DNA of 64,000 bases from Paramyrothecium sp. XJ0827 (GCA_020881915.1 JAJFPB010000003.1:4278001-4342000); one strand, 5' to 3'. Positions 1 through 12,240 are shown, counted from the first letter of the stretch. Notes: generated by a model not told the origin, from the sequence alone. A program made the numbers and translations.

Positions 1-132
1 ATTGCCCTGCGCTACCACGTTGCCCGGATGCTCTTTGCGCATTTTGGCAATGATCTGAGCGCAGGCTGAGATCTGTGCCTGTTGGTCCGGAGGGCCAGCT
101 ACTTTCAAGGGATTATTTTCGCTTTGGTTCAT
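1..132 (-). CDS. Possible 5' end of a protein-coding gene running off the left edge
   Basis: Reading the minus strand from an ATG at 132, 44 codons stay open to the window edge. The peptide begins MNQSENNPLKVAGPPDQQ and continues with a helix-like part containing CAQIIAKMRKEHPG. The composition looks like an ordinary soluble protein and no stop is met, but 132 bases are too few to name a family. The base at -3 is T, which is not a strong fungal start context, so the true start could lie elsewhere. Function unknown; the rest of the gene lies outside the window. Confidence 0.4.
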   Translation of the reverse strand, partial: MNQSENNPLKVAGPPDQQAQISACAQIIAKMRKEHPGNVVAQGN

Positions 133-2709
133 GTAAGTGCTGGATACTGAAGTGAAGTGAATAATCAATTGGAAGGCCCCCAAAGCAATTGTTCTGGGAT
201 AAGAGGCACGCAAGCCTAGCATGAGAGTCCTGCTGATAACTCAAGCAACGTTTGCTTCGGATACTCCCCGACGAACTCTCGGCCAATGTGTGTTTGTTGG
301 TCGCCATTCATCAATTCGACGCAGACTTGAGACGAACACTAGCTATCAAGTGCAGAATTGTGGGAGTTGTTTCCCAGCCCTATCCCGCCCCCAAGGGGTC
401 AAAGCAATGGTGAAACCGCGTTTCTTCCCCATGCCCACGGACCGGAAACATTGCGATGGTCCAGCCCACATTTCCATTCAAAAATCACCACGAGAGATGA
501 GAAATCGCTTCATATCGGACAATAAGCAGTTTGATCCCCTGCATCATGTTTCGTCTCGAGAAACGGTTGGTTTCAGAAACAATTGTGCTCAGACTCGTCT
601 AGGAAGCTTCATGGCTCAGAGTCAAGGTTTTGCATGCACGTGGCTCTTAGACAGCAAAGTTCAGATCTTCCGTATCGGTAGATAGGCAGAGTGCATCCCG
701 TCTGCGTGTGGGCGCATTCCTGAAACCACTGATTTGGAGGGCTCAGGCAGCTTCGCATTTGAGTTAGCGATCTGGTGTCAGCCATTGCTCCTCATGTACG
801 ATGGAGTGGTCCATAGAACAGACTGGCTTGTTCAATGGCCATTGTGCTTGCCCTGTAGGTGGACAACCTCATGCCGCTAGCCTACAAAGCCACAGCTGGC
901 GAGCTTCCACTCACGCCCGCGACGGTTTGTCTTTAGTGCAGCGTACATTAGCTACCAGCCTGCATGGTGTAAACTGTGCATGCCGAACTACTTCACTTCC
1001 GTTCTAGTAGCAATGCGCTGCTGACCTCTGCAGTTGGTGCTTAGCTACCTTAGCGGCGCTTACGTCGGCTGCACCTCGAGCCAACTTCGAGATAGCCGCA
1101 CCCGCGTCAGCTGGCCTCGCATGTGGATGCGAATGATGCCGATACTTGAACGTCAAGTCACTGATCAGTGCATCGGGCTCATTCCTTCGCGTCTTGGCTT
1201 GCAAAGTCGGTCTGGTGTTGTGGGTGAGTGCATGAGATGCGCTACTAACCGCCGGCCAAAACGACGGCCAAGTCTCGCTTGAGCTCGGACGCACAGCACT
1301 GGCGCGGCTCTTACTTCGACACGGGACTGACTGCTTGGCAGCTGAGTGGAAACGGGAAGACAGTGTGCACAAAGCTCGGACTCGTAATACATGACATTGC
1401 GAGGCTCGCTTGTCCTCGCAGGTGAATGGTGTTGTACTTGTGAGGGAACTGTTGCCAACTCATGACCCGATGTAATCAGGTGGGACCAACGGAAAGCACA
1501 ACCGGCTGTTTCTTCTGCTTTCGATTCCAATGAATCTTTGAGAGCAATTGAACTACAAGATCGGAGCGAAAATAGATCCAATTCAGCCCTTTGTCTCAAG
1601 AGTCTTGGGAATTTCGTGTTATCCCATCGATAAACCTTGCAGAGCTAGACTTGCGGTCCGCCCCAAGTTGCTCACTCGTGAAGCTTTTCCGCGCTCAGCT
1701 TGGTGCTCCTTCGCCTGGGAAGCTGCAGGTGAGGCTGTGGCCTACCGCTCAGGTCAAGGTGTCCGGAGGAGGCTTTGAATCATGCTCCTCATTACATGCG
1801 GTTGGCTGCCGCTTTCTCGGTCGCTCCAACGTCAAGGCTCCGAACCAACAGGCAGCTACACGTCAGATAAAATGTCCGCAGACTCCATGACAGACAGCCC
1901 ATGCACGCCTGCCACGTATGCTCAGCGGCAAAATCCCAGTCCGCTGCAGCGTGCATGTGCCGAATGACTCTAAAGTTGGTGCATGCTGAAGGGTCGTAGC
2001 GTCTGGTGGGCTTTGCTCGGCCGCCAAGTCTGCGACCGTTTTCTGATCATTGTGATTTGGTGCAATGCTTGCGCAAGCCATCGGTAGCCGCCGCGCATAA
2101 TTTAGCTTTGCTGGGCGAAGGGTCCAGTGATGATGTCCAAGCGAATTGGTAAGGTTGATCTTCAAGGCCTCATGATTCTTTTCTGCCACCATCGCCATTT
2201 ATGGGCGGCTCGAACGATCAGCTCGTCAGATGAGGCTGTCAAAGTTTTAGCATACAATAGCAACAGTATGATCCTACGGTGGCGGCGAGAATACTAGAAT
2301 CCCTTTTTCCAAGTCTTGGATGTTGGGTCACAAACGATGGAGAGAGCGGTTGGGCCTCACGGGATTCAAAGTGCATGGGGAAGCCATGTACATGATGTAC
2401 CGGTGCAAGATACATGGCAACGTTAATTGTAGGATCGAACCGAGATTGCGGCGGTAGAGCGTGCAGCCCTTCCTACTGGGCTCGCTTTGTTTCCATTTTG
2501 TGGTGTGTTGATGTTAGATATCGAAGATGCGTGGTGAACTAAGAATGGAAGGTGCAGTTGGTGGCCATAGCTCCCGTCCTCCCAACCTTTGTTGCCGCGG
2601 TACGTACCTCGGACCCTTGTTGCCTTCAACACCAAGACACCGACATCGCGATCCAACGCAACGCTGGCCACGTCCCAATCGCGTCTCGAGGACGGCCTCC
2701 AATGTCAAG
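133..2709. other. Intergenic, 2.6 kb, no supportable gene
   Basis: Several short open frames overlap on both strands, but none has splice signals, a recognisable domain or consistent codon bias. The last 150 bases before 2710 are the likely promoter and leader of the dynactin p25 gene. Confidence 0.5.
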
Positions 2710-3367
2710 ATGTCGCGACGCCCTCCTAAGGGAGAATACATTGAGACCGTAAGTTACGCATCACATCACGTCAAACCAGCACCGCCGCTGACGTTAACCC
2801 TAGGATACGGGCAACAAGGTCGCCCGTAAGGCGATTCTTGTAGGAACACAAAACATCATGCTCGGCGGGAAAAACGTCATCCAGCCCGAAGTGATGATCC
2901 GTGGCGACCTCGTCCGCACCGCCCCCTCGTCCTCGTCCTCGTCGTCCTCCGGCTCCGCTCCGCCCAGCAACACCGCCGTCGCGACCGGCCGATACGTCTT
3001 CCTATCGCGAGGCGTGCTGCTCCGTCCGCCAGGCAGGATGTACAAGGGCGACTTCACATATATGCCGCTCCGCATAGGCGATCACGTCTTCATCGGCCAG
3101 GGGACTGTCGTGCAAGCCGCAAGCATCGGGAACCACGTCTCGATCGGAAAGGGCTGCGTCATCAACGAGTTTGCCATAATAAAGGACTATGTCAAGATCT
3201 TGGACGGGACGATTGTGCCATTCTCCATGGTCATCCCGAGCTTCTCGATTGTGGCTGGTCAGCCTGGACGGGTCGTGGGCGAGATTCCTGAGGGTGGCCT
3301 CGATGAGTTTGAGCTGAGAGATCTCTACAAGACAGTTGGCAACAACCCTCAACCGCCGGCTCCATGA
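2710..3367 (+). CDS. Dynactin subunit p25 (DCTN5 family), left-handed beta-helix protein
   Basis: This subunit caps the pointed end of dynactin, the cofactor that links cytoplasmic dynein to cargo; in filamentous fungi it serves nuclear and endosome transport. Exon 1 is 2710-2748 (MSRRPPKGEYIET). A 55-bp intron (GTAAGT to CCTAG, 2749-2803) follows, then exon 2, 2804-3367, giving 200 residues, the usual size. The family signature is the hexapeptide-repeat beta-helix: GTQNIMLGGKNVIQPEV, IGDHVFIGQGTVVQAA and IGNHVSIGKGCVI, then a C-terminal VPSFSIVAGQPGRVVGE-type ending. Oddity: at residues 53-71 a serine run plus a Gly/Ala/Pro stretch, encoded by TCG/TCC repeats, is inserted between two coils of the helix. 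It stays in frame and the flanking coils look intact. The family call is firm; the role of the insertion is unknown. Confidence 0.93.
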
Positions 3368-4186
3368 TCGAGGCACATCTTTGCGAATATCAAAACAACA
3401 ATCGGACATTGTGACCATCCGCCATAGCCCTATGCGTAACGCGCATATCACCGGGTCGAGTGGCTAGTTTGTGCGCAGCAGCTCTGCGTCATTTCTGTGT
3501 ACAGCAGGATCATTTGCAATAGGCTGGATGACGCTGCTTCGTTGAGCAAACCAATTGCCTAGTCTCAACGCACAGCGTAACACCATTCGTGGTGTCCGCC
3601 CGGGACTTACCTTTATTGCTCCAAGCGCCCAAATGTGGATTGGGTACAACGGCTGGCCTCCATGAGACACGCAAGGTCAAGCAAGTCAGACTGCCCCATC
3701 TAGTGGGCTCTGTATTTCAGTTGTTCTCTCAAGCTGTATCGGCAGATAGAGCTCGTGATATCAGACGGACAGTCGACTAATGACAACAGCAGAAGGCCTG
3801 TTTATGATAGAAGGATAGCATTATACATGCTCGTCAAATGCAGATAGGTACGAGGACTCACGGCTGCACTTCACCCAAGCAAGAGAGAACTTGGGCTGCT
3901 TAGTATAATGAAAGAGATGGTTCGCCATTCTGTGCCAAGCCTTTCTTGAACTTCGTTCTAAGTGGTCAAACATATTCCATGCCTGCCCATTCCAGTCTCA
4001 ATTGACCCTCTGTCCAACGTAGTGTATGAAGTTTTATTCAGAGATACTCGATCTGGGTTACATTAAATTACAGCAAGGTATACATAGATAGCTAGTGTCC
4101 GCTTCAATGTGTAGTCCCGCGAATACAAAAGCTAACAAACGTCGTAGAACAGCAGGCTCATTGCACAATAACCCTCCACTGAGAAA
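3368..4186. other. Intergenic between convergent genes, nothing recognised
   Basis: This stretch holds the 3' flanks of the dynactin and acyltransferase genes, which converge on it. Only short unrelated frames are present. Confidence 0.5.
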
Positions 4187-5766
4187 TCAAGGGGCGCCGA
4201 GGAAGTCGAACCATTCATGTAGGTCATCGACAGTCTTTTGCACAAACTTCTCGCTCACAACCGGCTCGTGCCAGCTTATGTTGATGGAGAGATCACCTCC
4301 TTTGACGGCAACAGCACAAAGCTCGATGACTCCACCCTGAGGCATGCACGACAGGGCAAATACAGAATTTTGGATCGTCCATGGCACCGCTTCGGTTGTA
4401 GGTGCCCCCTTCTTAGGGCTACCATCGAACACGCCAATATTACTCGCAATCCATGTCAGGGTCCGAGGCTTTTTCATTGTCAGTCTATGCTGCTCCCGCC
4501 AGTCAGGTATTAGCTTCATCAGGGCTACGCGGTTGTTCTTGAGGCCGCGCTTGAGCTCCTGCTCGATGTCGTTGCGCGCGTGGCCCGCCAAGTCCCACAC
4601 AACCTCCGCGAGATGACTCAAGCGATCGGTGCCGGTGAGCTCTGACTTGCAACGTTCTCTGATCTTTTCCGTATCGAACGTAGAATTCAATGTCGATATG
4701 ATGTTGGCAATTGTCCTGTCGGGTTCAAAGCCCTCGCTTTTAGGTGTGAATCGTCTCATGTTGATCGGCGTTTCGCCGATGAGGCATGGCGCGTCCGATC
4801 GGGACAGTCGTTGAGCAAACGAAACGGCGAGCAGGGCGTGCAGTAACCCTGTGAGCGTGGTTTTGTGACTCCTGCAGTTGGCAAGGATGTTTTGAAGCGT
4901 GTGATTGTTCACAGTGAGAAATTTCAGCCCGGTCTGAATGGGTAGCCGGCTGAGAGGCGCCCAGGTTTGTTGTGCCGCCTTCTTGCCCGTCAAGGACTCA
5001 GGGCCGAACTCTTTCCAGACTTCGGAGCAAGCGAATCGCGGAGACGCGGTATACTTGCACCATTTCTCCTGCGCCAACGGTATCTTGAGCTGTGAGCTAG
5101 GTAACTGTAGGACGCGGTTCTCGATCACCGGCCTATCCTCTGTGCTGATGGGCGTATTCAAGTAACGTAAGATGTCTTCGTGAAAGATCTTGGCGCTCAT
5201 GCCATCAAATGCGGTGTGGTTCCACATGAGAACTACGTCGATAAATTGCGGTACAGCGTTGTGTAGGACGATAAGTCTCCAGCCAGGTCGAGTATCCTGA
5301 TCATCGGTTTTAAGATCGATTTCCGCCCGCAACACGTCCTCCAAAGCGGCAGAGGCATCTTCCGTGGGCCCTGTTTCCCGCCATTGAACATGATGCTTCA
5401 GATCCATGGAAGTGAGTTGACTGAAGGCCGGCTTCCTTGAATCCTCGTCAACAAGGCCAACCTGTAGCAGAGGATGCTCGAGGGTGGTTCGCGCAACAGC
5501 CAAATCGAGAGTCTCAATCAGTTGGCCAATCGGAGCACCAAGGTCTGGAATTCCGTAGCGACATGTCAGGCTGTTGCCGCGAAGCAGCCCGAGCGAATGC
5601 AGCGCAGCGTGGAAGTTCTCCCTGGAATATAAGTTAGCAAAACACGGCGACCGAAGGTGAATTTTGCGACTTGCATGTGTCCCAATCGACGGATGATCTT
5701 GCGGTTCGTGTCATTCTGAGCAGCGGCATGATTCGCTGCCGCTGTGGCCTTCGAAGTTACAGCCAT
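4187..5766 (-). CDS. Fungal acyltransferase of the alcohol acetyltransferase (AATase) / condensation-like fold
   Basis: The predicted protein (508 aa) belongs to the CoA-dependent acyltransferase superfamily that includes yeast Atf1/Atf2-type enzymes and related N-acyltransferases. The catalytic HxxxDG motif is visible as NHTAFDG at about residues 168-174. The N-terminus has the family pattern RRLGHMQ, then NFHAALHSLGL, then CRYGIP. Exon 1 is 5671-5766 and exon 2 is 4187-5617. The ATG at 5766 is the only ATG in frame upstream of the conserved block. The 53-bp intron contains a CTAAC branch site, but its donor reads GTCGCA and the in-phase acceptor is GGGAG rather than the nearby CCAG, so the junction is the weak point of the model. 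The acyl acceptor (alcohol, amine or a secondary metabolite) cannot be told. No biosynthetic core enzyme lies nearby. Confidence 0.85.
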
Positions 5767-8093
5767 TCTCGTGCGATATGATGCACTTAACGGAAGGTCT
5801 GGTGGTTGCCCTGTGATGAGCGAAGCTTCATTCAAGAGCAAATACTGAGAGGGTGTCTGCTAAAAACAAGCTGGATTCTTCTATCGTGCTGACAGACTCT
5901 TATCGATACTTAACCTGTTGACTGGTCTGACGGGTATTGACTTGGGCCGGGGTTCCAACGGACATCCAGGACGAAGCTAGTTGCCGGGGCTCCGCGGGCC
6001 ACATTCAAATTGTCGGCTGTAGGCTATTTCAGGTGTGAATTCAAAAGAAACTACCAGGGGTAAGAGCGCACATATCAAAGGATTGGACGTCAGCAGCTAA
6101 CTCGTTGCTAAAACCTAGTCGCTTCCCAGGCTCATGGCTGGGGCACAAGCTACGAGGGGCTTTGGATGGGGCGTAGCGGCGTCTTGCTTGGGATGCCGTT
6201 GTTCCGACCCTCCGCCCGCGTGGGGCTAGACCTTGCCCTGGGCCTGGATCGGTATGGGTCGGTGAAGGTGCCATGGCCGTCGAAAAGCATCCGCAACGGC
6301 GCCGCGGACGTCCGGACACCCGGCGGTGTAATCGCCGGGTCGACAAAGCGGATTGGTGGGCTGAGGTCATGTCAGGAGCCTACGGCGCACAAGAGCCGAC
6401 CGGAGTCAGACAGTCTTGGCAGCCCTGATGCGCCGCTTGTCAAGTTTGATGCGCCTCGCCTCGACTAGGTGTCAGCTGGCCTGGAGTAAGACCTTGAGGT
6501 ATAAGTGTATGGAATATAAAGATAAAATGGTTCCCGTTTGCGTCTACCAATTCATGGAGAGATTCTGGGGATCTATGTTCTTGCTCGGTATGGACACCGT
6601 GTTGCCACCTGCCCTTTTCCAGTGATCTCAGACGTGAGTACTTGCCCTCCTAGTGAAGGTCGCTAACCCTTAACTCTACCACAGTTAAGCATAAACTGAA
6701 GAATAAGGTAGTGTTCTACCAGGCGCCCGGGTCGAAGCCTTCGTCTTCTGGCAGGAGCCGTGAACTACCATGTAGTGAATTGACTGCATTTTTCTGCTCC
6801 AAGAAGGGAGTCGATCAATCTGACATCTCGAACGGAAGTGGTAATCGCCCAATGTCCGTATGTCCCATGTAGGGTAGTTTGTCGGCTTCCGGAGATCACC
6901 GTCTGTGATACTGAGTACGAGATAGGGATCCACCGAAAACACATGGGCTAGCGTAGCGTGCCAAGGGTTTGGTATTCAGCACGGCACCAAAGATAAGGCT
7001 ATCAAGGCACACGTCCATGCTGCTTCACGACGCTGACTGTATATGGTTTGATTGCTTCCAACTGCCCCTGTAAGTAGGGCAGCCTTCGGAGAACAGCGCC
7101 GTCAATTCTCTCGGTGAACGCGTGTGTATAGGGGGTCTGCGCTCTGCACAAAGTAAGGTACAAGGACCGATGATGCTAAAATTCTGGAAGTCGATGAGGT
7201 TTCATTGCGGAATGTCCACTTCCCACATGGAATACCACCTATCCCAGCTGCCATCAGCCTCAGTAGCCAGCTGACGACTGTCGCTACCTTGTCCACTGGT
7301 CCGAGGCACCATCCCTACTATCTCGCCCCGAGATTCAATCGCTGCTCCGCTTCCGCCCCCAGACTAGATAGCAAAAGTTGACCATTGGAGAAGTAGCCCC
7401 GAGCCAATGCCATCCCGGAGATAAATGTGCATGGGGATGCACTTGGCGAGCGAACGACTGGAAATTGGGGCCAATGCACGCCATGCCAGAACCCGTTGTG
7501 GCCGACGCCCGTTGCCGCCTCCAGACTGCGTGTGGCGCACCTCTGACCCCTGTGGAATCAGTCACGGAGGAGGGGCAGGCCAATGGCTGCCACCAGTCCA
7601 CGTTCGGTCCAGGTTCCGTTCGATTGGCGGACCCAGGGGTGGCGTCTCTTGGCCCGTTCCCATCTTTGCTGGATCTGGAAGCTGGGGAAGCAAAAAATTG
7701 GGAAAGCTGAGCTAACGCGTTGGCGAGCAATCCACTCCTCCGTCCGCCTGCTCACCATCTCGGTCAACGACTGTCAAGTCCCTGCAGGGAATTGGGTTCG
7801 CAGAGGCAAAGGTCCCAAAGGTCCCCAGATGGCCAAGACACCCCTGCGCGGCCTCCATAAATCTGCACGGCCGCGGCCGGAGTCTATGCACATGTTCGCT
7901 GACCCGCCGCCGTGATTGGTGGTACGCTGATAAGCAACTTTTTGCTATTTAATCGGAATGCCACCCTCGCAAGCCGACCGGCCGACCCGTTGCTGCTACG
8001 TCAAGTCGCATCTCAATTCCTCATCGACTTGTCTCGGACAACGCAGCGCTCCCCGTCAAGCTTCCCAGCTCGCTGTTGAAACATCTTGCCAGC
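5767..8093. other. Intergenic, 2.3 kb, divergent promoter region
   Basis: This is the shared upstream region of the acyltransferase (minus) and the 5'-nucleotidase (plus). A G+C-rich block at 6160-6480 opens frames of about 100 codons on both strands, but neither has splice sites or a recognisable product. Nothing else is supported. Confidence 0.45.
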
Positions 8094-9911
8094 ATGAAGC
8101 AGTCTTTAGCCGCATGTGCTTTGGCACTGGCAGGCGCCGCTAGCGCCTTGCCCGAGAAGGTGCAGGACGCCTCGCTTCACAGCACACGCCTGGCCAAACG
8201 TGGTGTCCACGCCGACGGGAACTTCAATATCAGTCCGTCACACATGAAAATAGCTCCAAAACTCATCTACTGACTAAAAAACGAAGGCATGACATTTACG
8301 AACGATATTCACTCTCATCTCGACCAATTCGCGTCGTCGGGAGCCGATTGCACCAACCCGTCGCGAGGCTGCTACGGTGGTTATGCCCGTATCAAACACG
8401 CAGTTGACGGTATTCGCTCGCAGGTGGACAACTCACTCCTCCTGAACGCAGGAGACGAGTTCCAGGGTACTCTGTTTTATTCCTTCTATAAGGGAGAGAA
8501 AATTGCAGAGACTCTCAACCAGCTCGGTTTTGATGCCATGGTGAGTGAGCATTCTTATATATGAACTCATTTTTCGACGTGAAACTTACACGAATCACGT
8601 CAAAAGACCCTCGGAAACCACGAATTCGATGGCGGTGACGATGAGCTAGGCGAGTTCCTTCTCAACCTGACCTTCCCTGTGGTCTCGGCCAACATCAAGT
8701 CGACTCATCCTGCCCTTAATCAAACCATCATCCCTTACAAGATCTTCGACCAGTATGACTTGGCTGTTGTTGGCTGCACCACCGAGACAACCGTCAACAT
8801 TGCCAACCCTGGTGACGGCACTGAGTTTACTGATGTCGTCGCGGCCGTGCAGGGTGCCATCGACGAGATCAAGGCCACTACCAGTGTCAAGCGCATCGTT
8901 GCCCTCACCCATATTGGCTATGACGAGGACCAAAGACTTGCCAAGGAAACTACTGGTCTGTCTCTGATTGTGGGAGGCCACTCCCACACGCCACTGGGCA
9001 ATATCCCTGGTGCCATTGGCTCCTATCCCACGATTGTCGAGGATGCCGAAGGCAACGAAGTGTTTATTGTCACTGCATGGCGTTGGGGCCAGTATCTTGG
9101 TTACATTGATGTGGTTTTCGACGAGGAAGGCCATGCTCTGACCTACAGCGGAGGACCAGTCCTCTTGGACAACACCACTGCTCGGGATGAGGGGCTCCAG
9201 GCTCAGATTACGGCGTGGCGCGGCCCCTTTGAGGAGTTCGCTGCCGAGGTCATTGGCCAAAGCGATGTCGAGCTCGTTCAGTCCACTTGCCAGACCCAGG
9301 AGTGCACGCTTGGCAACGTCATGACCGATGCCATGCTGCACTACCGCAACACTGCTGACTTTGCCTTGATCAACGCCGGTGGTATCCGTGCCGCCATCGA
9401 CATTGGTGATGTCACCCGCGGCGAGATTCTCACTTCTTTCCCCTTCGGTAACGCCATCGTCGAGCTTACCCTGACTGGCGCGGATATCCTTAAGGTTCTT
9501 GAGGGCTTGGTCTCCCGTGTCAACCAGTTTAACAACAACCCCATTACCTCGGGCTTCCAGGTTTCCGGCTCAATCAAGGTTCAGTACAACCCCTCACTGC
9601 CAGTCGGCGGCCGCCTCGTTCGCGTCCTTATCAACGGCGAGCCTGTTGACAGAGCGGCCGAGTACACTGTCGTCACCCTCGACTTCCTTGCTGGCGGTGG
9701 TGACAACATTTTCGTTAAGACCACCAACTTCATCCCGCTTGACCTGCAGGACGAGGTTCTCATCCGCTACGTCAAGGAGTTCAGCCCTCTGAATGCTACC
9801 CTCGAGGGCCGCCTCGAGCAAGTCAACGAGCTGCCCTCCAACCCTACTCCCACCCCTACTCCTTCCAAGACCCGCACTTGCATTCCTCGGCCTACGACGA
9901 CCGAGCCCTAA
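8094..9911 (+). CDS. Secreted 5'-nucleotidase / 2',3'-cyclic nucleotide phosphodiesterase family
   Basis: Three exons, 8094-8232, 8287-8540 and 8607-9911, encode 565 residues. Residues 1-19 form a signal peptide (MKQSLAACALALAGAASAL), so the enzyme is exported. The N-terminal calcineurin-like metallophosphoesterase domain shows all metal-binding blocks: TNDIHSHL, LNAGDEFQG, TLGNHEFDGG, LTHIGYDED and VGGHSHT. The C-terminal 5'-nucleotidase substrate domain follows, with INAGGIR, GEILTSFPFGN, FQVSGS and FLAGGGDN. Such enzymes release phosphate from extracellular nucleotides. The protein ends in a Pro/Thr-rich tail (TPTPTPS) with one Cys and no hydrophobic GPI tail, so it is probably soluble or loosely wall-bound rather than GPI-anchored. 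Intron 1 has a GTCCGT donor, which is weaker than usual; intron 2 (GTGAGT) is canonical. Confidence 0.93.
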
Positions 9912-10100
9912 GCTGCAGATATTCGATGCAAAGGCAATGCCAAGTGTATATAATAGTGTAGGGTTAATGTACCTAGTAATGGGAGAATGAAAGAATTTAT
10001 CAAGCATGATTGCCTCGTAACTAATATGTGACGTTACCACTCTCATTGCCTATTTGGGCAATTCTCCACGATTTTGGACCCAAGCGCCAGACCAACGGGA

Positions 10101-10345
10101 CGATGCTAATTGATCAACGAGGCAGGAAAAGACATCCCACAATTCCCGATTACCGGGACCCGAGAACGGGCCAGATGGTACCCCCTTCCACATTTGATTT
10201 ACTTGTCGAAAATCGCCAGATCCAGGCCTCTCTAGCTAGCATCTTGAAAGGACTGGTGGACTTGTCAAGTCAGTGGTGCAGCATCTGGTGGACTTTCGCT
10301 TCACTTGTTGCGACACTGATTCATAAAGCCGAATTCGAAATCTGA
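10101..10345 (+). CDS. Small ORF of unknown function (doubtful)
   Basis: From an ATG at 10101 an 80-residue frame reads through a basic part (RGRKRHPTIPDYRDPRTGQ) into an amphipathic segment and a Trp-rich hydrophobic end. The text looks more protein-like than its neighbours, but there is no family match I can name, no intron and no clear promoter. It could be chance or a gene remnant. Confidence 0.22.
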
Positions 10346-11039
10346 TGGTGCTTGTGGGTTGCTAGTTAGTGCCAAGATAGTTGAGCTGCTTCAAAAGTGT
10401 AAAATAGTAATTAGCTAGCTATATATGGCTATCGGAACTGCGAACAGTTTCGTCACACGGAAAAGGCAAAGGTAAACATTGGTTGGAGGTGACCATACAC
10501 CATGGGCAGGCGACACACCGCTACAATGGAGGATAGCTCTGGGAAGCACGATTCAAGTGTCCGGTGAATGGATGAAATCCTTAGAATGGCGTCCAAGAAC
10601 AGACGAGAATACATGGTGATTTACACGTGCTTTGTAGGACAAAAGCATCCGCGGCCATTTCGTCACGTATCTGCGGCAAATCCATTTGTTGATCTCCAGT
10701 CCTAGCATCGTATCATCTCATCGGTCTTTGGCACAAATCTCAGCCTTAAGTATCCATTTTGTGGAACAATAGAGCCTTCTCACTGCCATATTTATGGCGC
10801 TTTATATGATGAAACCTTCCAGCGATGCCCATTAGGGCTCCCGCGCCGGTCGAAGCCATCTATTTGTTGAACGAACAGAGGTGCCGATCACTAGTACCTG
10901 ATAGTTCCTTTCACATCTGTGCTGTGTGCGTAATGTGGTGTCGCGGTGGGGGCCAAGAGCGAAGCTTCAAACGAGGAAGCAGAGCCCTCTTTCACCTTTC
11001 TTAAAGTAGTCTCTCATCTCTAAGGTAGCCCCCTCTTTA

Positions 11040-11250
11040 CAATGAGATTCCATGTCATCACTAAGCTCTGCGTAGTACCTCATGTGAGCACTTGACAACA
11101 TAAAAGACTGCGCGGATACAACGTAGTGTAAGGTACCTTGCTACCTAGGTAGGAGTACGTAGTAAGTAGGTAAGGTACCTCAGTTACCAATCTCATGAGA
11201 GAGGTACTTGAAAACCTGTCGCTGCCAGTAAGGCAGTCGAATTCTTACGT
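11040..11250. repeat. Cluster of short TACCTAGGTA-type palindromic motifs
   Basis: Within about 200 bp, words such as GGTACC, CTACCTAGGTAG, GTAAGTAGGTAAGGTACC and AAGGTAG recur on both strands. Single copies of the same words are seen near 18,100 and 23,025. Such TACCTA/TAGGTA words are scattered through many filamentous ascomycete intergenic regions; their function is not known. Confidence 0.5.
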
Positions 11251-12084
11251 ACAGTACTTACTTCTGGCCTAATACTACAGCCATTGGTGGAGTAAACCTT
11301 CGTCTTTGGCACGATTTACACCTTCCGAACAAAGTACGGCAGGCACCGTGACATTACATGACCACTCTAGGTAGGGAACAATGATCGGGCGATGATGACG
11401 TTGCATGTTTCTTGTCGGGAAGGCTCAGACTGATTGCATCGAGTTGGAAAAGTCTCATCAAGGAAGGTCAGTCAGTTCAAGTTGATCGACCGTTCCATAG
11501 TGTGCACTATAATCCCGTTATCCTTCTAGACATCCAGTGCATGGCGTAGCGAATTCTCTGTGTTTCTTGAATGGCCTTGTAGCGAGATAAACATCAGCTA
11601 CGCATCGGTTTTGGTGGGAGCTTCCTTCTGTGGAAACTCCTCACTTACGTCACGGACCTTTCACCCTTCAGAAGGAAGTTGCCGACTCCTTGACTTGCAA
11701 TGTCACGAACTGCCCGACATTGAGTATTTTCATAGTGTTATCCATGAGTAGAGGTACATGAACAGCTATGGGTCGAGCGATTGCGTCATCCTCGACAGTT
11801 AAGCGAGGCGCCTTCCCCTGAGTTAATCCCACGATGTTCAAAGCGGCAGCTGTCGGCAAGCGGCTGTCAAGATGCCATCGAAGGCCATGTGCTTTGACGA
11901 TACGTACCAGTATTCGAATATCTTCTTTCTTCCCTCCTGAAATCTCCTCTTTTCTCTTCTTTTATTTTCATCATCTTCATCATCTTTTTCATCATCATCA
12001 GGTTACACCTGGGTACGTGATTATCCATTCATTCGTTTTGAACCATACATTCGACATCGACTTGTTATGGTCTTCTGTATATTA

Positions 12085-12240
12085 TTTTGACCATCTTTTG
12101 ACCATCTTTTGACCATCTTTTGACTATCTTTTGACCATCTTTTGACCATCTTTTGACCATCTTTTGACCATCTTTTGACCATCTTTTGACCATCTTTTGA
12201 TTATCTTTTGACCGTCTCTTGACCGTCTTGTGACCGTCTT
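12085..12240. repeat. 11-bp minisatellite (TTTTGACCATC), about 14 units
   Basis: The unit TTTTGACCATC is repeated head to tail about fourteen times. The central units are perfect, and the last ones are degenerate (GACTATC, GATTATC, GACCGTC). The array sits in a pyrimidine-rich stretch (11,925-12,340) full of TTCATC and TCTTTT. An 11-bp unit is not a multiple of three, and the frames across it do not belong to any recognised protein. Confidence 0.95.

Noticed and set aside
2425..2500. Minus-strand GGTTCGATCC resembling a tRNA B box with an A-box-like CAGTAGG upstream
   Set aside because: The anticodon, T and acceptor stems cannot be paired, so it is not a tRNA gene.
6166..6468. 100-codon open frame in a G+C-rich block
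   Set aside because: The opposite strand is equally open, there is no motif, and nothing marks a transposon end or a spliced gene.
8646..9341. 231-codon open frame opposite the 5'-nucleotidase
   Set aside because: Shadow of codon bias; the plus strand carries all phosphoesterase motifs.
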